Source of the DNA: CAVYHX01 sp963768415
Lineage (GTDB): Bacteria > Pseudomonadota > Gammaproteobacteria > UBA9214
DNA length: 32,697 nucleotides
Assembly (NCBI GenBank): GCA_963768415.1
Contig: CAVYHX010000044.1
Location: 1 to 32,697, forward strand
Direction of reading: 5' to 3'
In this document: one piece after another, positions 1 to 8,888 of the stretch
How positions within the stretch are numbered: the first letter of the stretch is position 1
How the letters are laid out: each line of letters starts with the position of its first letter
Notes under the pieces: model-generated
Seen by the model: only the letters and a program-made list of their open reading frames with translations
What the model was told of the DNA's origin: nothing
Database searches by the model: none
Made by a program: the position numbers and the translations under genes

Positions 1-117
1 AAAGTGAAAGCTGACAGTAGCGCCGGGGTTTCCCTGGATGACAAGATCTATCGCGCCGTGCGCGAACAGGCCGGCCGGCTGGGCATGAGCTACGAAGCCG
101 ATGCACCGGCTTATTGA
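1..117 (+). CDS. C-terminal end of an unidentified protein (partial)
   Basis: An open frame enters from the left edge and ends at TGA, giving the last 38 residues. The tail is hydrophilic with a basic, probably helical stretch (KIYRAVREQAGRLGMSYEAD). I do not recognise the family. A strong hairpin starts 11 bases after the stop, which fits a real gene end. Too little is visible to propose a function. Confidence 0.55.
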   Translation, partial: KVKADSSAGVSLDDKIYRAVREQAGRLGMSYEADAPAY

Positions 118-127
118 GCCACTGCAC

Positions 128-159
128 GACACGGCCCGGTCCTGTTACCGGGCCGTGTC
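128..159 (+). terminator. Hairpin terminator after the left-edge gene
   Basis: A perfect 13-bp inverted repeat (GACACGGCCCGGT / ACCGGGCCGTGTC) with a 6-base loop lies just after the stop codon. Only a short, weak T stretch (ATTTCCC) follows, so termination is likely but not textbook. Confidence 0.7.
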
Positions 160-190
160 ATTTCCCGCATGGGTATGGCCCCTGCTGGTT

Positions 191-757
191 CCCAACCCAA
201 TCGCGCCGAAGGACGGCGCTCCCACCAGTCGTTCTTATAACCCCCTGTAGGAGCGGCCTCCTGGCCGCGATGGGGTTCCCTGACAATCGCGCCGAAGGGC
301 GGCGCTCCCACAGTAGTTCTTAAAACCCCCTGCAGGAGCGGCCTCCTGGCCGCGATGGGGTTCCAACCCGATCGCGCCGAAGGACGGCGCTCCCACAGTA
401 GTTCTTATAACCCCCTGTAGGAGCGGCCTCCTGGCCGCGATGGGGTTCCAACCCAATCGCGCCGAAGGACGGCGCTTGCACCGGCGCTTAATCGGGGCGC
501 TCCCACAGTAAGTGCTCTAAACCCCTGCAGGAGCGGCCTCCTGGCCACGATGGGTTTCCAACCCAATCGCGCCGCAGGACGGCGCTTGCACCCGGCGATT
601 AATCGGGCGCTCCCACAGTAGTTCTTATAACCCCCCTGTAGGAGCGGCCTCCTGGCCGCGATGGGTTTTCCAGCCCAATCGCGCCGCAGGGCGGCGCTCC
701 CACAGTAGTTCTTATAACCCCCTGCAGGAGCGGCCTCCTGGCCGCGATGGGTTCCCT
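191..757. repeat. REP/BIME-type palindrome array
   Basis: Six units begin near 247, 333, 417, 527, 637 and 723, after a leading half-unit near 200. Each full unit pairs two inverted REP-like hairpins. One has arms GCGGCC/GGCCGC around TCCT. The other has arms GCGCCG/CGGCGC around a five-base loop. A shared linker (CAGTAGTTCTTATAACCCCC) joins units. Spacing is about 86 bp, except two units of about 110 bp that carry an extra GC-rich segment (GCACCGGCGCTTAATCGG-like). The array fills the gap between two convergent genes and ends about six bases from the stop of the next one. No REP-associated transposase gene is visible in the window. Confidence 0.85.
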
Positions 758-1825
758 CTACGGAACAAGATACTGATGTTCAATACCCTGTTTCCAGTGA
801 ATAACATGCTCCATCGCAGGACTGGTATAAATGGTGCCATCGTTCGAAATCAGCAGTATTTTGTGGGAATCCATGCTGTCAGCGACCTGCTTCCAGTCCT
901 TGAGACCGGCGATGAGGATTGTTACGGCGGATGCATACGCAATCATTGCATTTTCATGCATCACAACAACTGACTGGATGTCCTTGACGGGATTCCCGGT
1001 TTGCGGATTGACAATATGCCGGTAGACGGTCCCCTGCTTGCCGAATGACTTGTCAAATGTGCGTACTGTTACGACTGACTGATCATCGATGTTTTCTATG
1101 GAGCCTATTAAATGCTTACCGGTAGCATCCGGTATTCCGATCCACCAGTCATGCTCCCCCCGGGTACCTATAGTCCGGACACTGCCGCCGATATCGATCA
1201 TTGCATTAGCGACGCCGATATCTTGCAGGCGCTCGATACCCTTGTCGAGTGCATGTCCGCGGATCATGTCACCAAATTCCAGTTTAACCAGTCGATTCCT
1301 GCTGCTAATCCTGTCTTCACTGATAATCAGATCATCCATGGACGGGCGCCGGCTGATTATTTTCGCCACCTCTTCATCGACCAGCCGCTGGACTTCATCC
1401 GGGTAAGGCGACTCGCTACATTCCTCCCTGTCACAACGAAACTCCCAAAAGGCTACCAGCTCTCCCGCTGCAGGATTGAACAACCCGCCGCTCATATGGA
1501 ACAGATCTACAGCATCCTTGATCAGCTCCAGCAAGCCGGAACTGACCGTCATGGAGCGTCCCTGTGCAATCGCTTCATTTAACAGCTGTAATTCACCCTC
1601 TGCCTTGAAGGTATAGCCGATGTAATCCAGCGCCTCCAGCTCTTTTCCAACAATGATCGCAGCCTCTTTTGCCTGGTCGGGTGACATGCCCTCGATACTG
1701 ATTTGTGCAAACGTTCCAAGTACATTTAATTGTTCTTCGAAAATACTGCCATTGCGTTCACAGCTCGCAACCAGAAAAAGTATCAGGACAGCCATCAAAG
1801 AGCCAATGGCGAATTTGTATTTCAT
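758..1825 (-). CDS. apbE: ApbE-like FAD:protein FMN transferase lipoprotein
   Basis: ApbE enzymes use FAD and Mg2+ to attach FMN covalently to Thr/Ser of periplasmic or membrane flavoproteins such as NqrC and RnfG. This 355-residue protein has a lipoprotein signal with lipobox LVAS-C (Cys22). ApbE landmarks follow: GDMIRGHALDKG (usually AKGYAVD), IDIGG, and RHIVNPQTGNPV. The length fits the family. The metal-site segment that normally reads A-D-A-L-(A/S)-T reads AYASAVTI here, so the usual Asp ligand is Ser (residue 299), and the usual Lys of the AKG motif is Arg. Activity is therefore uncertain. No flavinylation substrate (nqr or rnf) lies nearby. The gene sits downstream of the SLC13-type transporter with a 243-bp gap. 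Confidence 0.85.
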   Translation of the reverse strand: MKYKFAIGSLMAVLILFLVASCERNGSIFEEQLNVLGTFAQISIEGMSPDQAKEAAIIVGKELEALDYIGYTFKAEGELQLLNEAIAQGRSMTVSSGLLELIKDAVDLFHMSGGLFNPAAGELVAFWEFRCDREECSESPYPDEVQRLVDEEVAKIISRRPSMDDLIISEDRISSRNRLVKLEFGDMIRGHALDKGIERLQDIGVANAMIDIGGSVRTIGTRGEHDWWIGIPDATGKHLIGSIENIDDQSVVTVRTFDKSFGKQGTVYRHIVNPQTGNPVKDIQSVVVMHENAMIAYASAVTILIAGLKDWKQVADSMDSHKILLISNDGTIYTSPAMEHVIHWKQGIEHQYLVP

Positions 1826-2068
1826 GGCAAACTCCGATAATTTTTTTCATGACATGATAAACGGTATCCTGAAAGCAGATACATATGAATATTTAAAAAA
1901 ATTGCATTCATCCTCATGTGAACCAGCATACCGGCTGTATAGTCCGGCGCAAGTACGCGAAGAAGGTATACATGCCGCGCACCGGGTTTCATGCTGATTA
2001 CTTCGGTGTCGCCCTGTGGCCTCATATCCGGCACGGCGCAGTGCATGATGGTGTATTCAGTCATCAGC

Positions 2069-4027
2069 CTAGAACAGGATATTCATCATGACGAGCATCA
2101 CGACCAGGAACAGTACAGTCATAATGCCGCCTGCCCGCATGAAGTCGGGAACCCGGTAGCCGCCTGGCCCCATCAACAGGGCATTCACCTGGTGTGTCGG
2201 TATCAGGAATGAATTCGAAGTGGCGATGGCAACCGTCAGGGCAAATACCGCCGGATCAGCGCCGGAATGGATGGCAAGATTGACCGCCAGCGGGACCAGC
2301 AACACCGTCGCACCGACATTGGACATCACCAGGGTGAAGAATGTCGCCAGTAATGCGAGCGCGGCCTGCAACACCCAGATGGGCACATCCCCCAGGATTT
2401 CGAGTGTTTGCTGCGCAATCCAGGCTGCCGTCCCGGTATTTTCAACAGCCATACCCAGCGGGATCAGGCTGGCAAGCAGAAATACGGTTTTCCAGCTCAC
2501 CGCCTTGTAGGCCTCATCCATACTCAGAACCCCGGCGAGCACCATACCCAGAGCGCCGGTCAGCAGTGATATCGACAGGCGCAGGTCCGAGAACAGCACG
2601 AGGCCGAGTGCCACGAGAAAGAAGAACAGGGCATGCCAGACTTTTTGTGGGCGCATTTCCTCGCGCGGGTATTCAGTGGTAACGACGACGAAATCACGGT
2701 CTGATTCCAGCCGTGCGAGTGCTTCCCAGGTGGTATGCACCACCAGTGTATCGCCGGCCTCCAGCGGCAGGTTACGAATGTCCTCGCCCTCACGCAGGGT
2801 TTTTCCGCCACGATGCAGGCCGACCATCGCAATGCCATAGGTCTTGCGCATCCACACGTCCCGGGCACTCTTGCCGATTAACTGAGACCCGGGCGGAATG
2901 ACGACTTCGGCCACCCCGGAGCGCGTTGCTGCCAGTACCTCGCCGAACATCTCCAGCCGCGCATGTCTCTGCAGCCCGTATTTTTCGACAAACGTGTCGA
3001 CATGGGCGGGTGATGCCAGGATCCCCAGGACCATGCGCGCCTCGATGCCGAGGTCGCGCGCCAGTGCACCGGGTCCAACCCGGGTTTCCTGATCCTTGCG
3101 ATGGGTCGCAATGATCCGGATATTCGAGCTGTTCTCGACATCGTCCAGCATCTTTCCGACCAGTTTGCTGTTGGCAGGCACCGTTACCTCAAACAGCTGG
3201 TAGTCAATGCCATAGATATCGCGGAAATAGCTCATGGTGTTGTAACCGACCGTACTGCTTTCCATATGCCTGGATGGCAGGAGAAACTTTCCCAGCAGCA
3301 CAAAATACAGTATGCCGGTAGCAAGCAGGGCCAGCCCGATCGGGGTGACATCGAACAGGTGAAAGACACTCATCTTCTGTGCCGGCGGCAATGCCTGGTT
3401 GGAATTCAGAATCAGATCGTTGAGCAGGATCAGCGGGCTGGACCCCACCATGGTGACGGTCCCGCCCAGAATGGCGCAAAACCCCATCGGCATTAACAGC
3501 CGCGACAGCGGCAGCCCGGAGCGGGCGGAAATACGGCTGACTACAGGCAAAAACAGGGCGGCGGCACCCACGTTCTGCATAAAACTGGAGATGATGCCGA
3601 CGGTCCCCGAGATCAGGGGGATAACACGCTTCTCGGTACGCCCCCCGTACTTGAGGATGACACCGGCCACCTGACTCATAACACCGGTCTTGTCGAGACC
3701 GGCACCGATGATCATGACAGCAACAATGGATATGACGGCATTACTGGAAAAACCGTCGAACAGGTGCTGCGAAACAACAAATGGGTGATCCAGCCCGAAT
3801 AACGGCCCGATTAACGTCATCAAACCAAGCAACACCATGATACAAACCGCGGCTACATCAACTTCGACAATTTCGAAAACAAACAGGTAAATCGTCAGCA
3901 GTAAAATCGATGAAACCCAGGCAATCTCCTGCGTCGGGACCGCTTCAATCAGCGAATAGCCGACGCCCAGGAAGATGACGGCACCCAGCAGGCGTTTTAT
4001 CAGGGTTTGTTTCGATAGTGTGCTCAC
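2069..4027 (-). CDS. SLC13/DASS-family permease with two RCK_C (TrkA-C) domains
   Basis: This is a 652-residue inner-membrane transporter. Hydrophobic helices occupy roughly residues 10-265 and 465-652. A soluble middle region of about 200 residues carries two TrkA-C/RCK_C-like modules, marked by the repeated pattern V-P-x-x-S-x-L-(V/I)-G-K. This layout is the YbhI/SAC1-type branch of the divalent anion:Na+ symporters, which carry dicarboxylates, sulfate or related anions. RCK_C domains usually bind regulatory ligands. The substrate cannot be read from sequence. The frame is intact, and ATG at 4027 is the natural start because the first helix follows directly. Confidence 0.88.
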   Translation of the reverse strand: MSTLSKQTLIKRLLGAVIFLGVGYSLIEAVPTQEIAWVSSILLLTIYLFVFEIVEVDVAAVCIMVLLGLMTLIGPLFGLDHPFVVSQHLFDGFSSNAVISIVAVMIIGAGLDKTGVMSQVAGVILKYGGRTEKRVIPLISGTVGIISSFMQNVGAAALFLPVVSRISARSGLPLSRLLMPMGFCAILGGTVTMVGSSPLILLNDLILNSNQALPPAQKMSVFHLFDVTPIGLALLATGILYFVLLGKFLLPSRHMESSTVGYNTMSYFRDIYGIDYQLFEVTVPANSKLVGKMLDDVENSSNIRIIATHRKDQETRVGPGALARDLGIEARMVLGILASPAHVDTFVEKYGLQRHARLEMFGEVLAATRSGVAEVVIPPGSQLIGKSARDVWMRKTYGIAMVGLHRGGKTLREGEDIRNLPLEAGDTLVVHTTWEALARLESDRDFVVVTTEYPREEMRPQKVWHALFFFLVALGLVLFSDLRLSISLLTGALGMVLAGVLSMDEAYKAVSWKTVFLLASLIPLGMAVENTGTAAWIAQQTLEILGDVPIWVLQAALALLATFFTLVMSNVGATVLLVPLAVNLAIHSGADPAVFALTVAIATSNSFLIPTHQVNALLMGPGGYRVPDFMRAGGIMTVLFLVVMLVMMNILF

Positions 4028-4128
4028 GTATCACTCCGGAAAAATATAGTTCATAACAGCAATACTGGTAACCGGCAGTACAGCAATCGAACAACATGTG
4101 AAAAAACGGTCATACTGACCGCAGCAGA

Positions 4129-4446
4129 TCAGGCGGAATGATCTGGAGAGGGAGGACCATGGAGGATAATACCGGGATAGGCATCACTGCCAATGACAGG
4201 TGACAGCCTTGCAGTGAGTTTTGGAGAAAAATATAACTGGAATCTCTTTGCAATCAGACCCTGCCGGAAGCCGGTTGCCCATTCGTCTTCTGCAGATGGG
4301 TCCGTGCCATGTACGGATTCGAATTTGAATTCCTGTTGCTGGCTTTCAGCGCAGCAGACCGGATCGGCAATACCGGCACATAACACAAAGACCATGAGTA
4401 GCGGGAGCCACGAGCAGCGCACGGTTCTTGGTGTTGTTACTTGCAT
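4129..4446 (-). CDS. Small secreted protein of unknown function
   Basis: A 105-residue frame begins with a plausible Sec signal: basic start, hydrophobic core LPLLMVFVLCAGIA, and small residues before CCAES. The rest is polar with no recognised domain. No good Shine-Dalgarno sequence is seen upstream of the ATG. It could be a short periplasmic protein, or the 5' part of a longer gene broken by an indel, as elsewhere in the window. It is supported mainly by the signal peptide and lack of a better gene here. Confidence 0.4.
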   Translation of the reverse strand: MQVTTPRTVRCSWLPLLMVFVLCAGIADPVCCAESQQQEFKFESVHGTDPSAEDEWATGFRQGLIAKRFQLYFSPKLTARLSPVIGSDAYPGIILHGPPSPDHSA

Positions 4447-4665
4447 CGAAACTGGAGTCTTGCAGTTAAAATGCCTGGATTCCCAAGCGTTAAGAAGAAC
4501 TTGTCAATATAACCAATTACTGATTTTTTGTCAAAACTTCAGCAAGCGCGGAGAGCGGTAGACATCGAACCCGGTGACCGGTGACACATTCTCCGGCATG
4601 CCGGTACAGCCAGCCGTGACATGGGCCTGCAAGAAAACACAAACCACTCCGGCACGGGACATGGT

Positions 4666-5022
4666 TCAAGTCTCGTCAGTCCGGGTTTGCTGCTTTTTGC
4701 GCTGGTTGCGTCTACGCTGCAACACCGGACCCGGAGCCACACTGCACTCATATATCAGTAACTCAGCCCGGGCGAACTGTGCGGGGGTCATACTGGCTGC
4801 AACATGCTGTCTTAACAGAGCCGCATCTTTATCACCCTGCCCGATTGCGCGTGTTAACCAGTAGAACGACTTTGCTGCGTCCTGTTTGACACCCCGTCCC
4901 TCGGCATATATGAGACCCATGCCATACTGCGCATCGACATCGCCCTTGATGGCCGCCTGTAGAAATTCTTCGGCAACGGCGGGGTTATTGCGTAACAGGA
5001 CCAGATCAGCCAGATTTGCCAT
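4666..5022 (-). CDS. Sel1-repeat protein
   Basis: The 118-residue product carries Sel1-like (TPR-type alpha/alpha) repeats. The clearest consensus is AQYGMGLIYAEGRGVKQD followed by AAKSFYWLTRAI, at about residues 31-60. A partial repeat precedes it (NNPAVAEEFLQAAIKGD). No signal peptide is seen, so it is probably cytoplasmic. Sel1 repeats act as protein-protein scaffolds. A GAGG Shine-Dalgarno lies just ahead of ATG 5022. The C-terminus is highly basic (QRRRNQRKKQQTR). It is divergent from the MerR-type regulator gene, so the operator between them could affect both. The partner is unknown. Confidence 0.75.
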   Translation of the reverse strand: MANLADLVLLRNNPAVAEEFLQAAIKGDVDAQYGMGLIYAEGRGVKQDAAKSFYWLTRAIGQGDKDAALLRQHVAASMTPAQFARAELLIYECSVAPGPVLQRRRNQRKKQQTRTDET

Positions 5023-5089
5023 TTCGACCTCTATCGACCGTAACCAGTTGATTTAATATACTTCCAGGATGAAAAAAGTGTAACATATC

Positions 5090-5117
5090 TTGCAACGATA
5101 TAGTACAATTATTGTAC
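5090..5117 (+). promoter_or_regulatory. Probable autoregulatory CarH/LitR operator
   Basis: Three hexamers at an exact 11-bp step precede the regulator gene: TTGCAA (5090), TAGTAC (5101) and TTGTAC (5112). The last two also form the near-palindrome GTACAA-TTA-TTGTAC. The motif matches the TTGTAC series at 17114-17153. CarH tetramers bind 11-bp direct repeats, so negative autoregulation in the dark is the likely role. A clear -35 box was not found. TACAAT at 5104 is a possible -10. Confidence 0.65.
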
Positions 5118-5137
5118 AACTTCACAGAGACCCCGCT

Positions 5138-6079
5138 ATGCCGCAATCACAGCATGCCGAAAAAACCGTCACAGCCACCCGTATGCTGCCGATACGCACG
5201 GTCGCCACTCTGACGGGCATCAACCCGGTAACACTCCGGGCCTGGGAACGGCGCTACAACCTGATCACACCGCAACGCACCCCGAAGGGACATCGGCTCT
5301 ATACGGAAGACGATGTCGAACGCATCAAGCAGGTCCTTGACCTGCTGGATCAGGGGGTCTCCATCAGTCAGGTCAAACCCCTGCTGGGACACACACCGGG
5401 ACAGCCAGCGACCGCGCCTGCCGCCGATACGGCTGGTGAAGTGTGGAAGCACTACCAGGACAGTATGCTCAGGGCAATTGAGAATTTCGATGAACATGCC
5501 CTGGAAAGCGCCTATAACGACGCCCTGTCACTGTACCCCGCTGATATCGTGAACCAGCGCCTCACCACGCCCTTGATGCAAATCCTGGGTGCGCGCTGGA
5601 AAGAGTCCGATAGCGGGATTGCCGAGGAGCACTTCTTTTCGGTTTACCTGCGCAATAAACTTGGCGCGCGCATTCACCACCTCAATCAGCGCAGCAGCGG
5701 CCCACAACTTCTCCTTGCCTGCCTGCCCGGCGAATTTCACGATATTGGCCTGTTGTTCTTTGCCCAGGCCGTCGTCAACTTCGGCTACCGGGTTATCGTG
5801 CTGGGCGCCAACACACCACTGGAGCAACTCCCCGGCGTTCTGAAAAAAAGGCCCTGCACAGGGGTTGTCTTGTCTTTCTCTTCCAGACCTTCACGCGGGG
5901 TGCTGGAAGAGGATCTGCGCGAGCTGGTCGGGGAAGCCGGTGTACCCGTGTTTGTCGGCGGTAACACCGCAATCAAATACCAGAAAAAAATCGAGGCTGC
6001 CGGCGCCATTTGCCTGGGAGAAACGCTCGGCAGCGGCCTGAAGCAAGTCAGCCAGACACTGAACAAGCAGCGCCGCTAG
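5138..6079 (+). CDS. CarH/LitR-type adenosylcobalamin-binding MerR regulator
   Basis: The product is 313 residues. A MerR winged HTH spans about 17-84 (IRTVATLTGINPVTLRAWE, then GHRLYTEDDVERI). A helical B12-cap domain follows with the photoreceptor motif W154-x9-E164-H165. A Rossmann-type B12-binding domain carries E199-F-H201-D-I-G204, with H201 as the expected lower cobalt ligand. The W-to-ligand spacing (47) is close to that of Thermus CarH. In characterised CarH, AdoCbl in the dark makes a repressing tetramer and light dissolves it. I chose ATG 5138 because an upstream in-frame start at 5090 would lie inside the operator repeats. The neighbours are the classical LitR-associated stress genes. 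Confidence 0.9.
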   Translation: MPQSQHAEKTVTATRMLPIRTVATLTGINPVTLRAWERRYNLITPQRTPKGHRLYTEDDVERIKQVLDLLDQGVSISQVKPLLGHTPGQPATAPAADTAGEVWKHYQDSMLRAIENFDEHALESAYNDALSLYPADIVNQRLTTPLMQILGARWKESDSGIAEEHFFSVYLRNKLGARIHHLNQRSSGPQLLLACLPGEFHDIGLLFFAQAVVNFGYRVIVLGANTPLEQLPGVLKKRPCTGVVLSFSSRPSRGVLEEDLRELVGEAGVPVFVGGNTAIKYQKKIEAAGAICLGETLGSGLKQVSQTLNKQRR

Positions 6080-6870
6080 CTGGATGCGTGCACGCCAGTG
6101 GTTGGTGTGCCGCATCATTAACCAGTACCTCAAAATCCAGGGCACGGTTTGTCAGTGCCGCCTTGAGATCCGCCAAGGCAGTCTCCACCGCACCCTGCGC
6201 GCCACGAAAGCCCAGCTCAATCGAATTGACAGCAGCCATGTGCGGCAGGCTGAACAATTTTGCATCGGGATGACGCCTGGATAATGCCTCCATCAGCCGC
6301 AGCAGATCGGACTCACGCACGCCTTGCACTCTGACCGAGCGCTCTACACATCGCTGCGCATTTGCCGGGTAATAACTATCGAGCACCCAGTCAAGCATGG
6401 GCCAGGCAAGCAGCGGAAATCCGGGCAGGAAATGATGGTCATAGAGAGTAAAACCCGGAATATTGTTGACCGCGTTCGGGATCAGGAGACAGTCCTCGGG
6501 CAGATCTGCCATCCGTGCCCGGTCAGGATATGCCGCGGCGCCAAACTGCCGCTCGATCATGTCCATGGCTGCGGGGTGGCGGACAAGCGCAACACCGAAG
6601 GCTTCCGCCGCAGCCTGACGGGTGTGATCATCGGGCGTCGCACCGATACCGCCGAAACACAAGACCGGGATGTCATCCTGCTGGGTCAATTGCAATTCAC
6701 GCACCAGGCGCTGGCGGTCATCACCGACCAGCCTCGACCAGGCAACACGCATACCACGCTGCTGGAGCGCACCAATCACCCGGGGCAAATGCTTGTCTGT
6801 GCGTTTACCAGAGAGCAATTCATCGCCGGTCACGACTACGCCAAATTGTTGTGCAGAGTTTACGCGGCAT
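6048..6870 (-). CDS. CinA-type MoCF-domain protein (competence/damage-inducible protein A family)
   Basis: The protein has a MoaB/MogA-like (MoCF) fold. The first strand and loop read FGVVVTGDELLSGKR, then a helix with RGMRV and SRLVGDD, then CFGGIGATPDDHT, which matches the family GG(I/T)G-T-x-D signature. It lacks the C-terminal deamidase domain of full CinA. Members are annotated as competence/damage proteins or putative molybdopterin-binding proteins, and their role is unsettled. The in-frame sequence before GTG 6833 has no ATG. ATG 6870 fits if one extra base near 6845 is removed, giving MPRKLCTT ahead of FGVVV. The 3' end overlaps the convergent regulator gene by 32 bases. Confidence 0.75.
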
Positions 6871-7027
6871 ACCTTACAGATAGTTTCTCAATATAAGCGC
6901 CAGGAGCATCAGGGCGACAAAAGGGATCAACCCTGCAGGCCCGGAATGCCAGCCTGTATCTGCAGCAGAGGCATGCGCGCCGGGGCACTCATACGGGTCA
7001 CTGTCATGCGGCTATGCGCCGGGATAT

Positions 7028-7598
7028 TCACAACAGTTCCTCGATCATGCGCACCAGCTGCTTGTCTTCCGGGCTGCACCTGACTTGGGAAACTGGCGAC
7101 GACGCGGCCGTTTCTGTCCAGCAGGTATTTATGGAAATTCCAGCGCGGCTTCTCACCCGTGATCGCTGGCAAGGTGCTTGTAAAAAGGATCTGCCGACTC
7201 GCCCTTGACCCGCACCTTTTCAAACATCGGGAATTGCACCCCGTAAGTGAGACGGCAGAAGGTCCTGTATCTGTTTTTCGCTGCCGGGTTCCTGCCCGGC
7301 AAAATCATTGGAAGGAAAACCGGCCACGACCAGACCGCGTTCGCGGTAACGCTCATAGAGTTTTTCCAGTCCTTCGTACTGCGGTGTGTAACCGCATTTG
7401 CTGGCCGTGTTGACCACCAGCACCACCTTGTCGCGCATCATTTCACACAGGTGCACCGGTTGGTCTTGCGCCAGTGGCCGCTTGTGGTAATCCAGCGCCT
7501 CCGGACAGTCGGCAGCACTGACGGATGCGGACAAGCCCAGCAGCAGAGACAGTGAGCAGGATTGACGAAGTGTTGCTGGGACATGGCACAGTCCTCAT
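7028..7598 (-). CDS. Periplasmic glutathione peroxidase (frameshifted as read)
   Basis: Thiol peroxidases of this family reduce H2O2 and lipid hydroperoxides. Visible landmarks: the catalytic-Cys motif NTASKCGYTPQYEGL, the Gln loop GFPSNDFAGQEPG, and the Trp-Asn motif PRWNFHKYLLDRNGRV. The protein is split over frames. Corrections of one extra base each are needed in the signal peptide, near 7225-7260, near 7170 and near 7068, and all have the same sign. Once joined it has a signal peptide (LLLGLSASVSAA), the expected length, and the end EDKQLVRMIEELL. It is a Cys- rather than Sec-type enzyme. It is transcribed away from the methyltransferase operon, sharing the AT-rich control region. Confidence 0.75.
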
Positions 7599-7624
7599 GG
7601 GTTTGATTTCGCACAATACTATAA

Positions 7625-7652
7625 CAGTATTATATTTGTACAAGTATTGTTA
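7625..7652 (-). promoter_or_regulatory. gpx promoter with CarH/LitR-like motif
   Basis: On the minus strand a consensus -10 box TATAAT (7634-7629) lies just downstream of the palindrome TTGTACAA (7636-7643). Read on the plus strand, degenerate copies sit 11 bp either side (CAGTAT at 7625, TTGTTA at 7647). The match to the TTGTAC family is good for the centre and weak for the flanks. No convincing -35 was found. Confidence 0.5.
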
Positions 7653-7760
7653 TGTGCACGATCCAGGTGAAGTATTATATAGCTAATTGTTATTAATATA
7701 TATGATTTTTTACTGTATTTTACCACTCTGTCCACCGCCAGTCCTGCTCAGCGCGACCGC

Positions 7761-7796
7761 TTGACAGATAATGACATGAATGTATAAGTTTTGTAC
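7761..7796 (+). promoter_or_regulatory. Promoter and operator of the methyltransferase operon
   Basis: A sigma70-like promoter TTGACA (7761-7766), 16-base spacer, TATAAG (7783-7788) precedes the operon. TTGTAC (7791-7796) overlaps the expected transcription start. A weak copy, ATGTAT, lies 11 bp upstream (7780). The position suits repression by the CarH-like regulator. The preceding 60 bases (about 7665-7725) are strikingly AT-rich. Confidence 0.6.
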
Positions 7797-7814
7797 ATAT
7801 TTAGAGCGGCAATC

Positions 7815-8888
7815 ATGCCGAGAGTCGGAACATGGGAAACAGCCGCAGCCAAAGCCATCGACTGGACGGAACAGGGACTTGTCCCTGACACCGTGATTCG
7901 CAGCGGAATCAGGCGGCTCCTCAGAAAGCGCCTCGCACGGCTGCACACAGATGACTGCGAAGGCATGGCTGAACAGCAAAGCACGACTTCATCCAGCGCA
8001 TGAACCAGAGCGTCATTGCGCCGCTGCCCTTCAAGGCCAACACACAACACTACGAAGTACCGACCGATTTTTTTCTCAAGGTGCTGGGCGCCCACAACAA
8101 ATACAGTTGCTGTTACTGGAATACCGGGGTCACTGATCTCACGACCGCAGAAGCTGATGCCCTGCGCATGACCTGCGAACATGCCGGCCTCGAAGACGGC
8201 ATGAACATCCTGGAACTGGGTTGCGGCTGGGGCTCACTGACACTCTGGATGGCGCGGATGTATCCGAACAGCCAAATCACGGCCGTCTCGAATTCCAGCA
8301 CTCAGCGACAACACATCCTTCGCAGGCACGACAACTTGCTGCTTGACAACATCACTGTCATTACCGCCGACATGAATGATTTCGTAAGCCTGGAAAAATA
8401 TGACCGGATTGTCTCTGTCGAGATGTTCGAGCACATGCGCAATTATCGTGCACTGTTCGGCCGTATCAGTGGCTGGCTCAACCCGGGCGGGCGATTCTTC
8501 ATGCACATCTTCTGTCACCGGGACATTCCCTATGCATTTGAGGAAAAGAACGCGACTGACTGGATGAGCAAACATTTCTTCAGCGGCGGCATGATGCCCA
8601 GCGATGACCTGCCGCTGCACTTCCAGGAGCATCTGCGCTTCATACGCCAATGGCGCTGGAACGGCACCCATTATCAGAAAACCGCCAATGCCTGGCTGCA
8701 GAACATGGACCAGAACAAGGAGCATCTCTGGCCCATCCTGGAAAAAACATACGGCCCGGAATCCACCCAGCAATGGTGGATGCGCTGGCGCATGTTCTTC
8801 ATGGCCTGTGCAGAGTTATTTGGCTATGACGATGGCCAGCAGTGGTGGGTCAGCCACTATCTGTTCGAGAAAAAGAGTACACTCATGA
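7815..8888 (+). CDS. CFA-like SAM-dependent methyltransferase, first gene of the stress operon
   Basis: This is a COG2230-type methyltransferase of about 355 residues, of the subgroup found beside LitR/CarH and DUF2878 genes. The N-terminal helix region reads LVPDTVIRSGIRRLLRKRLA. The SAM loop is ILELGCGWGSLT. EMFEHM occupies the place of the CFA EMIEAVG motif, and WWVSHYLFEK is near the end. The acceptor lipid is unknown. The start segment and main segment are joined by one missing base near 7975-7985. At the 3' end, a five-A run (8870-8874) seems one base too long: dropping one A ends the gene at TGA 8886, overlapping the next ATG. As written, the frame runs falsely into DUF2878. Confidence 0.8.

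Noticed and set aside
1822..2064. An 80-residue minus-strand frame between the SLC13 and ApbE genes
   Set aside because: No family features, no signal peptide or good ribosome site; composition looks random.
4539..4751. A 70-residue minus-strand frame overlapping the Sel1-repeat gene end
   Set aside because: Arg/Ser/Cys-rich shadow-type composition and overlap with the better supported Sel1 gene.
6874..7020. A possible short membrane protein on the minus strand ending PFVALMLLALILRNYL
   Set aside because: The frame has a hydrophobic end, but no start codon after the preceding stop. It would need a frame correction of its own and has no recognised family.
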